From contig NC_086351.1 in assembly GCF_036324505.1 (NCBI RefSeq), forward strand, positions 4,288,001 through 4,352,000: a DNA stretch of 64,000 nt, given 5' to 3'. Shown here in pieces: positions 39,021 through 50,000 of the stretch. A program made the position numbers and the translations under genes. The notes under the pieces were generated by a model. It saw nothing but the letters and a program-made list of their open reading frames with translations. It ran no database searches and was not told the origin of the DNA. Each line of letters opens with the position of its first letter. The stretch's first letter is position 1. This stretch comes from Eleginops maclovinus. Taxonomy: Eukaryota; Chordata; Actinopteri; Perciformes; Eleginopidae.

Positions 39021-41430
39021 TTAATAAGACAGTAGGTTTTTTTTAATCAGAACTGAAATGAGATGTATTATACATGCTACTCTCACCAGCAGCAGCAGCA
39101 GTAAAAACGACCAGCAGGGAGCAGTGCAGGATGCTTCATGAAGTAAAGAAATACAAATCACAATCACCTCTTGACATAATGTGTCCTTAATATGTACACA
39201 ACATTGACAGATAGTCTATATCTCACCTCTGAGATGCAGGACCGTGGAGTTTTGCAGCATGGTCACCATATTTGAGGCGGTGCAGGTGTAGTTCCCTAAG
39301 CTCTCCACCTGCAGCCTCTCTATGGTGAAGGTGGAGGTGTTAACCTGCGTCTCGTTGCCGTTGAACATCCAGCTGAATTTTGCAGGAGGGACGGAGTCTG
39401 CGTCACACTGCAGGGTCAGTCTCTGCCCCGGAGCTGCTGCTGAGGGTCCCGTTATTGTGACGTTATGGGGTCCAACTGCGCAGAGAGAATCCAGATCCTT
39501 CATTAAAACAAAAGTACTTGTACACCACTGAAATACCCCCTTATTAGTTACAGTAAATAGTTTCTTGATTTGTGCATAAAACTATATTAAATGAGTCACA
39601 ATTATCCAGAGACAAAAGTGACATCCTTCCAGTGCTGGGTTTATCCAAGTAATGGCAGAAAAAATATAAAAAATAGATTAGATTTATGGGAAAAAACCCC
39701 AAGAAGAAGTAGGAAATCCTTACATTTAAGAAGCTGGATTGTTTTTAGTTGTGTTTTTCATATGTTTTGTGTCCAGAAATATTTTATTTAGAACAAATAT
39801 AACATATCTGAACATGTCTGCACTCACTCAGTACTTTACATTCCAGCGCTCAAAATACTATGTTTTTTATCCGAACTTGAATAGGGTTTAACAATTGCAT
39901 GAATTAAGAGATCATCTCAAAAATATTTCCTAGAATACATGTATTTATCACTTTGAAATTACTCTTCATGGTCCTTTTTTTCACAGTTTCCGCTGCAGTA
40001 CTCACAGTTGACGGTGAGTTGGCGCTCCACCGTCATTCTGCTGACGGGGTTGCTGACTCGGCACTGGAAGGTGCCGTGGTGTGAGCTGTGGACCGGATGA
40101 ATGAACACCGTCCTTTTGGCGTTGGAGAAGCTGACTCTCTCCCCCGGCTGCAGCAGCTGGCCGTCCTTCATCCACTCTCTGGTGCTGATGGAGCCAGACG
40201 CCTCGCAGCTGAGGTTGGTGGAGCTCCGGTCCTCTATCAGGACGCCTGCAGGGCTGCTGATGGAGGCTCCGGTGATCAGAGCTGACAGAACATGAAGAGT
40301 GATGAAGAGGACAGATTAAGCTCCTCCACTGTGACATGTTTCATACTTTAATGTTTGAAAAGGTCTTTATTTTTCTCATACTCCCTGTGCTCCAGCACCT
40401 TTTTTCACCCTCTGTCTGAAATCTGTATCCCATCATTAGTCCAAATTTCTGTTTAGTCTTTGACGGATTCAGAAAAAGACAAAACAGATTATAAAATGAA
40501 ACCCACCATACACATTCAGCATGGTCTTCCCCTGTTTCTGCAGCCCTGCGTCGGGTATGATGGTGACGGTGTACTCCCCGCTGTCCTCCAGCACCAGGCT
40601 CCGGAGCTCCAGGGCCCCCGTGGCTCGGTCCAGGGAGATCCTGCTGGAGTACCCTGGCTCTATGATGTTGGAGCTGGTGGAGGTGATGATGTTCACCCCT
40701 TTGAAGCTCCAGCTGACGGAGAGGAAGGGGCTCTCTGGAGGAGTGAGGGTGGTGGAGAACTTCACGTTGCCTGCAGCAGCTCCACTCAGGGGCCCCGGGG
40801 GTAAGATACTCTCACCTGCACACATACCTAATGACCGGAGATATATTTATTTTAACTTCTTATGTTTTGTTTTTACTTCATATTTTTTGGGACATTTTAC
40901 TTACATTTCTTAGGTTAATTTGAATGTCTTCTTTCAATTTAATTGAGTCTTTTATTGGACATTTGACTTATTGAACTCCTTATTTTAGTTTAAACATCTT
41001 TATATTTCAATACTTTTATTGCATATTCTTACTTTAACATAAGATGTTTGGAGAAATACTATAATAAACTCTGCTTTGATTTCTAATGTTTATAAATATC
41101 ATCATTTTATATAAATTAATGAATTTTATGTTTTATTGGACATTTGACTTACATTTCTTTTGTGTAAATATCCTTATTTTATTCTATATTATCTTTTTGT
41201 TTCTGATTTAACACTGTCACACACTGTCACACACTGTCATACAATAAAATACACATTATTCCATTATAGTTCATATCGTTACGACATGGGTTGTACTTTG
41301 AAATGGTACTTTAAGAACATGTAGTTGCATATATTTTAGTAACCAACCCTAACCTACATACCTTCTGAAAAGGTTGCCTGAATGATCTACCTGATAAAAG
41401 CAGCAGCAAACGAGCAGCCGTCCCGAGCAT
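39021..41430 (-). CDS. CEACAM-like protein CEA-1: three Ig domains
   Basis: Exons are the leader 41391-41430 ([13 protein letters not shown]), N domain 40507-40815, C2 domain 40006-40281, C2 domain 39227-39475 and last exon 39021-39133. They sum to 987 nt, or 328 residues and stop. The N domain ([12 protein letters not shown], then [18 protein letters not shown]) has no canonical Ig cysteines, a hallmark of CEACAM N domains. The second ([23 protein letters not shown]) and third ([25 protein letters not shown]) are cysteine-bonded I/C2 types. The last exon encodes [15 protein letters not shown] and more hydrophobic sequence ending near [12 protein letters not shown], either a GPI signal or a short-tailed helix. 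AATAAA at 38949-38954, 67 nt after the stop, supports this 3' end. The last exon is the least certain. Confidence 0.75.
40337..40423 (+). mobile_element. TTAA-type element fragment in a CEA-1 intron
   Basis: An internal segment (CATACTTTAATGTTTGAAAA through CACCCTCTGTCTGAAA) of the same family, with neither terminus. It lies between the N-domain and second Ig exon of CEA-1. Confidence 0.7.
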
Positions 41431-42387
41431 CTTGTTGTCCGTGATGTCTCGTGGTCCTCTCCTAAAATCAAAATTGTGGAGAGTCCTGGGTGCTCCTTGA
41501 CTTATATCGTCCCCAAACCCACAGCACAGGACCCACTGCAGCCCCCCTCCTCCCCACTAAGTAACAAACACTGTTTACGATGCCACTGAGCAAATACACC
41601 AAAACGCCTGAGGGTTTCTGTTCAGTCAGGAGTTACCTGCACTGAGGTGGAAATGGGCTTTGATCAGATCAATAATAGCCAGCAGTGTTTAAAGGAACAT
41701 CATTATTTTTCTGGATTTAGATTTAAATCTGTCAGACGAGATGTTTTTTAAAGCAGAAGAATGAACCTGCACTCATATCTTGATATTGCCTTCGTACTGC
41801 AGAGCTTTTAATATGTTTGAACAATTTATAAACTATATTCAATTCTCAAACCTAATCTTAAGATAAGTTTTCACCTTAATCAACACACATACGTTCTTGA
41901 TGTCTATACATTTAATAAAAAGTAAACAAATCCTTTTACTCCGTTGATATCAGGACAGAAGAAAGGCAAAACAGCTTACATTGCCGCCTGAAAAGTAAAA
42001 AAGGTTGAGGGTAAGTTAATGGACTTGCAGGTTTCTTGCCGTTCTTTAATTTGTGTTTTCATGGTTGATTGTATTTATTGCAAGACCCTTTGGATAAAAT
42101 CTTCAGCTAAATGAAATGTTATGTCATAGATTGGGACATTTATCGTCATTGCAGCATGTCAACATGCACATAATGTGAAGATAAAAGGGTAGAAAATACC
42201 CAAACATAAAATATAAACATCTCAAAAAAGAAAATATAACAGAACTAAAAAACTAAAATGTTGCATGATGACTTTCAAAGGTACAAATCTGTAGACTATC
42301 CATCAAATAAACACTATTAAGGACCAAAACAAGCAGCCAAAACCAATTTACACACTTTGAGCACGCGTTGTTTTGCGTTTCGGTACA

Positions 42388-42616
42388 TCATGAGTAACGT
42401 TCCTCATAGACTTGGTCATGAATGTAATCATACTGGGATATCTGAGTCATGGTGGAGGATGTCTATCAGTTTTATGAGCTCCTCATTGAGTGCTCTCCTC
42501 CAGGATTGTGTTTGAGGAGCAGCAGCGAGGCGTAGCATTCCCCGGGGAGGAGGATCAAAGAGGAGACAGTCTTCTTCCTTCAGACTCCTTCACAAACACC
42601 AGCCTGGCTTCAGTGT
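42388..42616 (-). other. Unidentified coding-like segment, frames broken
   Basis: A GC-rich island in AT-rich DNA. After a good acceptor (CTCCCGCAG ending 42617), three minus-strand frames give protein-like text in succession: TEARLVFVKESEGRRLSPL, then FDPPPRGMLRLAAAP with WRRALNEELIKLIDILHHDS (to stop 42428), then YDYIHDQVYEERYS (to stop 42388). No single frame is intact. It could be a decayed terminal exon with tyrosine motifs, or chance. I do not recognise the family. Confidence 0.3.
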
Positions 42617-44261
42617 CTGCGGGAGGACTACATTAATAATAGTTATACTTTTAATTTAAATAGTCCCTTCACTTGTTTGAAATATGTTGATGCTTATTTT
42701 GTTTGCCGTCTCCCTATGCAGAACAAATCTAATAAGTGTACTGCTGAAACGAAGAGGTATTCACGAAGCGTCACAAAGTCCTGAACTGTGTGTGTACACT
42801 GTGTCCCCGACATACGATGTGACCTCTCAATAACACCGTGCTTCATAAGGCGCTCTCGCAGTGTTCATGTAATGTTACTCAACCTCTGTTGCCACACTTT
42901 TTGTACACTGGGAGGGAACCACATACACTAGGCCTCTTGTCCTTTTAAGGGCAGAAGGGGGACCTTTAGTGGGAGATAGCAGGTGAAGCGTGTTTGCCAC
43001 TTAGAAGTGTTTTACATTACCTGAAAGCTGGGAGCCTGACGATTCATTTAAGATGCAGTTTTCCACTGTGTGTTAAGATTTTCTAAAAACAGTGTGATTT
43101 GCTTGTATATCTATTAGAATTTGAAAGTTTACAGTCTAAAACGTTATGATAGAAGTACATGATGACCTTCCTCATACTCTCTCATGTGTTTTTAGCAACT
43201 ATTGGGTTGTTTGACCACTTGAGTCATTGAAAAACAGTCGAAATATCACTTTACACGCCAAGACCTTTAGAAACACCCTTCATTTGATTTGGTATCAAAA
43301 CCTTTAAAACATGTTATATTTCAGTCTGCCCTTTTCAGCCTTTCTTTTCAGATGGAAAGCACTTCCCAACAATAGTTCAAAACAGAAACTGGAGTTTTAT
43401 GTGATACAAAATACATTCTAACCTATAGAGTCACGCTATATCTCCGTACGTTTTTATGAGCTTCTGTGGATTCTTCCCAAGTCTGTGAAGTAATGTAAAC
43501 AGAGGAGCCCAGTTAAACAGACACACAAACCAAACCTCTTTCTATGCAATAACTGCATCAACCGTGACATTGTTCTGCAGGAATTTCCAGACTTCTGACT
43601 CTATGCAGTCCCACATTTTATTGTAAGTATTAAGAAGACTTTTAAAAATACTTTTCGTACCACACTGTCTCATTGCACTCGTCCACTAGAAACTTGGGTG
43701 TCTTTTTTATGTCAGACCACCAAAAAATCAAATGTATTCTTAAATTATCAATCAATTATCTAAATACATTTAGTTGAAAACGGATTATTACAACACAATG
43801 AAGACTGCAGTGTGGGTCCTATATACAAATGCAATGATTCTAATACTAAAAGGTTTTACTTGTTGGTGAGACTTGTGATTCGGGTTCAGCCGAGTCTGAA
43901 CGTTTTAGATCTTTCAACCAGGATGACCCGTGACCTGTGAGTGCAACTACTGCCAAGTCTTATTCCCTTCAGTTGTGACATCAGTTAATATTTTACAGCA
44001 GAGAAAAGCCTCTGTTTTGCATGTGAGAAAATCCAAAATATTTACATAATAATTTAGACTGAGTGACGTGCTCAGTGACATGTGTCCTGCTCCTGTGAGA
44101 TCAGACAAGTGTATGGATCCTGAGCCGTGACCGTGCCTGTCACTCTGACATCCACCTGGATTCATCTTCTTCTTATAAATAGACACATGCATTTTTCTAG
44201 CATTTGGATTACCTGTTTGTAAACGTAATTTTTAAATTTACACACAACATTTACTGCACGC

Positions 44262-44452
44262 CTGTCCGTCCTGGGAGAGGGATCCCTCCTCTGTTGCTCT
44301 CCTCAAGGTTTCTTCATTTTTCTTTGGGGTTACTTCGGAAGATTTTCCTTGTCCGATGTGAGGGTCCAAGGACAGAGGGTGTTGTATTCATATTCTGTAC
44401 AAACTGTAAAGCCCTCCTGAGATAATTGTAAAATTTAGGCTATATAAATAAC
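44262..44452 (+). repeat. Dispersed fish retroelement tail
   Basis: It contains GGGATCCCTCCTCTGTTGCT, TCCTTGTCCGATGTGAGGGT and GGCTATATAAATAA, a widespread fish repeat tail related to the antisense fragment at 10076-10200. Confidence 0.65.
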
Positions 44453-45299
44453 CTCTGAGTGATTGATAAGGAAGTCTGAACGTTTCCACATTTTTGCCTA
44501 GTCTCTTCATTTTATTCTCATACTCAAAACAAACAACTGTCCCTCCAAACATCAGACACGATTGTGTTTTCTGTTAAATAATCCAATGCCTTTGTCTCTA
44601 TCAAGGTGTGTGACATGATTCATTGAGACTGATTAATGACTTTCAAAAGCACATCCAACTCAAAGCCTTTGTAAGTAATTAAATTGGCCTGAGAAACCTG
44701 TGAACCTCTTTCTGTCCTTGTCCTGGTCTGTCCTTACTGTACGATTAATGATTTACCTTTGTAAGCATTATAGCCTAATAATATATAAAGATAAGATGTG
44801 ACCTGACGACAGTTTAGAGAAGCTACTAAATAACTCTACACACACACACTTCTGTTTGAGGGTCGGTCACAAACCTTCATGGCATCAATTATAAATTGCT
44901 GACAAAGTCGAATTATCTTTACATAACCGGTGTCATAAAATGGTTATTACTAATATAAAATATTAACTAACAAATATCACTATGAAGAGTCCAGTAATAA
45001 TGGTTAACCAGGCTGATGGTGTAATGATTTTCCATCCCAAAAGCACAGGATGTGTTTCAAATATTCCTCGGTGTTTGGAATAAATTCCTAAAAGTGTCGA
45101 TGAACATTTCACATAATGTTTAGTACATACACAATCGATGCGTTCAATAAGTGCTGCAGTGTTTTAATATCATATGATATTCCTGTATGGATAGAAGAGA
45201 CCAACATCACATCTGGTTTGATGATGAAAGAAAAGAAAACATTTCTATGATGAATGTAGAATATTGTTTAGAAATGTGTTGCTCTTTAACACCCACATG

Positions 45300-45640
45300 A
45301 GCAGTTTTGTCTTTATGAAAAAGTCAAATCACTGATGGCCCGGGCATGTTCCAAGACGACAATGCCAGGATCCATCGGGCTCATCATGTCACACATGGAT
45401 CGGCCCCCACAGAGTCCAGACCCGAACCCGATCGAGAATCTTTGGATGTGCTGGAGAACACTTTGGTCCGAATCTCCCGTCATCGATACGAGATCTTGGT
45501 GAAAAATGAATGCAAGACAGAAATAAATGTTGAGACGTCGCAGAAGCTCGTGGAAGTGATGCCACAGCGACTGCGAGCCGTAATCAAAGCTTAAGGCGGT
45601 CCAACGAATATTAGAGTGTGACCTTTTTTTCGTATCAGAA
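45300..45640 (+). pseudogene. Tc1-like transposase remnant
   Basis: The plus strand reads FQDDNARIHRAHHV and later LDVLENTLVRISRHRYEI and MPQRLRAVIKA. This matches the end of a Tc1-family transposase, including the second catalytic Asp. The expected [10 protein letters not shown] stretch is shifted to another frame near 45415-45440. No element ends were found. It is a different subfamily from the copy at 34707. Confidence 0.7.
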
Positions 45641-45794
45641 GAAGGTAAATCTTAAGTTATATAGGACAATGTTACAAAGTTATTTTCATTTGAATATTAA
45701 CAAAATCATAAGCAATAATGTAAGCTTTGGGCAATAAGTCACAAATAGATGCAGCTGAGAGCAACATTTTGTAGCAGTTGACAGACAGAATCAA

Positions 45795-46262
45795 TCATTA
45801 CAACCATATAATAATAATAATACATACAATTCATACAGTGCTTTTCCTAATGCTTAAAGACGCTTTACATAAAATCAAAACAGAAACAACAGAAGTCTTA
45901 AATGCGGGGTAAAATGGGGGGAGGGGAGTTGATTAGAGATTGAAATCTAGAGTGAATAAGTGAGTTTTGAGAGATTGTTTGAAGGATTCCAGAGTGTTGG
46001 CCTTTCGGATGTGACTGGGAAGGGAGGTCCAGAGTGTGGGGGAGGCTGCAGCGAAGGCCCTCAGGTCCGGAGCTTTGTCCTGATGGGCTGCAGTAGATTA
46101 GCGTCAGCAGACCAACGGGTAGGGGTGTGTGTTGATGAGGTCACTGAGGTAGGAAGCAAGGTTGTTGATGGCATTGTAGGTGAGAAGTAATATTTTGAAG
46201 TCAATCTGGAGTTTGACGGGGAGCCAGTGGGGATGTAAAGTGGAGTTCCGACACTCATCGTA
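45795..46262 (-). mobile_element. LINE 3' end (5' truncated)
   Basis: The minus strand gives LPVKLQIDFKILLLTYNAIN and, in another frame, LRAFAAASPTLWTSLPSHIR and ESFKQSLKTHLF. This is the carboxyl end of an L2/Rex-type reverse transcriptase, degraded by stops and a frameshift. The 3' tail ends in ATAATAATA. Confidence 0.65.
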
Positions 46263-47038
46263 TAAAAAGTGTATCTAAGATGATGAACAGCATCTGTTTC
46301 ATATCAGACAGCAAATCTATCTGTTCTCACCTGGGATTTGTTTATGAGCCTCAGAGATAAGATTAGATTGAGTGCATTCAATAAAATAAAAAGTAGTTTA
46401 TGATGTGCTGAAGAAATTTGGCATCGTACATGTTTTATAAACTCCGCAGTACGAGTCACTGTCAGTAGATATGTGAAGCAGAGCAGCGTGTGTGTGTGTG
46501 TGATGTCTGATACATTTAAATAGTATTTCAAACATAATTATTCCTTAAAAAAAGCTTTTAACATCTTTCAGATTGAGAATGGTCTTCTATCTCATAGCTA
46601 TTTTGGTGAATCTCTGGTCAGCATAGTGTCATTAAATATTAAGACCTCTGTATTTCTCTTTCATTTTCTCTGATATGTTTTCGTAAAACAGGAAATTGTC
46701 AGACTTATTGTTTCTGTTGTGATCATGACAGTGATACAGGAGGCACTAGGGGTCCAGATAAGATGTTTATTAAATATATATATATATACACACAACATGT
46801 ATTTTATAAGAACATACATGCACTTTATTTCATTAAGTAAGCTTAAATGTTAAGCTCCAACCCATCAGAAACCAAACCACACAAAAGTTGCAGCTTTCTC
46901 AACTCACACTCACAAGTCAGAAAGATTTTCTAAAGTTGAACAAAATAAAATAATAGAGCTTTTTTTTAGGGTGTTGGTTTTGGATATTGGGGGAAGTCTT
47001 CTTGCAGTTTGTGTGCTGGTTTTTCCACATAATATTTT

Positions 47039-50000
47039 TTATGCTGCAGGACGAAAAAATAACAAATGAGTGGAAAAATATATTATAATATATCTTCAAA
47101 ATGAAATGCACTCACGTTGAACTCACCGTCATAGGCAGCAAAGCCGCTCGGTTCTTTCACTGAGATTTTATACACATCTGAACGTTTGTCCTTCACACTT
47201 AATATTTCTACGGGTCAAAAAACATTTAGTAAATTCTCCTGATTCATTGGATCAGCTTTGTGATCGAGGAACGCTTATTTCCATTGTCTTATAGATAAGG
47301 GGATTACTTACGTTTCTGACGTGCCGGATAGTTGATGTTGAGTCTGAAAATGAGAACAAAATGTTGTGAAGTTCAAGACGTGTTTAAACGAAGAAGCATT
47401 TAAATATTTAGTCAAAGTAGAACAAAAAGACTTCATTACGAGTGACATTTCCTGAAAATCTTACTCAAAGATAAGTAAAGAAGAGTTAGCTTTAAAATGA
47501 ACTTACAGTTGCAAAAGAAAATGAATCCTTTTGCAAAACTACTCCCATTCAGAGAGCGAATATTACTAATGCATATTTGATATTTTGGGTAATTAAGTAT
47601 GATTACATTTCATTTACATGTGTAAGAATGCATCAGCATGCACCTTTTAAACTAAAGATATATGTTACACATGTTAAAATTTGATCTAAAAACTACAGGA
47701 GTAACGACACAGTTTCCCTCTGAAAGGTGGTGAAATACTCCAGAAGTCTAGCTCAAACTTGTACTTGAATACAGTATTTAAGTTAATCAATTTAGTTACA
47801 TTCCACTCCTGAAACCAGCTTTCTTCATCAGACATCCTAACCTTTGTCATGCTTACCTACTCTTCTTAATCATACTGTAGACAATGGTTCCAGACACTAT
47901 TGCAATAAGAAGAAAACATCCAGCTGTGAGGATGGCCGCTCTCCAAGCAGCAAATGTGCAGCCACACTCTGAGGAACCTGGAGAAATCAAACACCATGCA
48001 GATCCTAAATACTTTCCCAAACAACACACCATGTCTTATGGTATGAAAATACATTTTCTGAGTCAGATGCTCAGTTTTTTTTCTCACATACCGACAACAG
48101 ATAATGTGTGGCTCACTGTTTGACTCAAACTGGTTACAGAGTTCTCAGCAGAGCAGCTGTACGTCCCACTGTCAGAGCTGCTGATGGATTTTATGACGTA
48201 CACAGCCTCATGCACACCGGTTGGCTTTCCCTCATGAAACCAGGTGAACGATGGTGATGGTACGGACATGGTGGAGCAGTAGAGCATCGTGAAATCTCCG
48301 ACACGTACAGATCCAGGTCCTTTGATGGCCAGGTTGTCAGGTCCGTCTGCAACACAAACAAAGGGTCACAAAGAGGCTAGTGGTGTTTATTTTTACTTTG
48401 GCTTTCAATCAATATATCTCGACAATAACAAAGCCAATACTTTTGTGGACATTTACTGATACTGACCCTTGGCTAAAACCCCTGTTGTGTATATATTGAG
48501 AACTGTAAATAAAATGAATGATATCACAGTGTAGAAAATACAAGATATTCTGCAATCAAAACACACAGCATCAAAAGAGAACCAAAAGTAAAACTAGCCT
48601 ACTTATTATACAGAATGGCCCATTCAGAATAATATTTCTTACAGTATGGGATTATAAGTATTGATGCATTAATGTGTTTATCATTGTAATGTTGCAGCAG
48701 GTAATAGTGAAGCTAATATAATCACTTCACATCCTGCTGAAAATATACTTCCAGGGATAAAGTATTTTCTTAACTTAAAATATGAAATATACTTTATTCA
48801 TTGATTATATTTTGCATTACTTATCTGAATATGCAGAGTAAATAGTAACTTAAGGTATGGAATAAATCGAGTAAAGTAGATTTCAATACTTATTACTGAA
48901 TTGTAGAAGAGCAAAGTTTACAGTAGCAGACACAATATAATACTCAAGTCAAGTACAAGTACTCAGAATTGTACTCAATACAAGTACTTGTCTATATATA
49001 CTTATAAATGTGTCAAGGCAGACGATAGGTGTGTCAAAAAGGGGCGCTCGAGCTCCTCACAAAAAGGCCCGAGCAGGAATGACCCCTGAAAATAAAGTTT
49101 TATTCTATTTTATATTTTTTGATTTAATGTTTGTATGAAAGTGAAATCAGCGAGATACATTCAAATTAAATTAAGAATAACCCTGGTAATATAATATAAT
49201 ATAAAATACAATACAATACAATAATATAGTATAATATAAAATACAATACAATAATATAGTATAATATAAAATACAATAATATAAATTAAAATAAAACAAT
49301 ATAATATAATATAAAATAATATAATATAATATAATATAAAATACAATAATATAATATAATATAATATAAAATAATATAATATAATATAAAATAATATAAT
49401 ATAATATAAAATAATATAATATAATATAAAATACAATAATATAATATAATATAAAATACAATAATATAATATAATATAAAATAATATAAAATACAATACA
49501 ATAATATAATATAATATAATATAATTAATAGAATATAAATTGACCCCAGGTGACCTCGCCTATTGATTGGCTGCTGGAGGCTCACGCGTTACGGAGAAGC
49601 GTTTGGCTAAATGAGAAAGTATTATCTAAACTTGATGGGTCTGTAGTGCTGAAACCATAGACTGTATTACTGTAAAAACTCAGCAAGAGTGGAAGTCGCC
49701 TGCGATGCAGAAAAACGCCACAACATTAGGGAGTAAATGACGATAATCCGTCTGCTGAACTGCACCTGACGCAGCGCCATGTTTACAGAAAATGGGATTC
49801 CTGTGTCCACGCGGGATGCATTTCAGATGAATCTTCCCCAGTTTCCCTGAAGCTGCAGCCCTGTCTTTTCGACATTATCTGTGATAAACTGCAGGCGAAT
49901 TAATCTTCTCTGACCGGTGAGTACACATTTATTTAAAGTGACTTTAGGCTGTCGTTTAAGCGGGTTTGAGTTCATTAAAGTGCAGTTTGTCTTGCAGTTA

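Larger units (their letters stand above)
41431..47038. other. Intergenic between CEA-1 and CEA-2
   Basis: Contains an unidentified coding-like stretch (42388-42616, minus), retroelement tails (44262-44452, 45795-46262), a Tc1 remnant (45300-45640), short TG and TA runs (46488-46503, 46776-46791) and a putative CEA-2 poly(A) signal at 46824-46829. The rest is AT-rich without recognisable features. Confidence 0.55.

Noticed and set aside
45960..46190. 76-residue plus-strand frame
   Set aside because: It is antisense to the reverse-transcriptase end of a LINE fragment.
49161..49585. Overlapping minus-strand frames rich in Tyr, Ile and Leu
   Set aside because: The AT pentamer array is free of stops in several frames; it is repeat, not protein.
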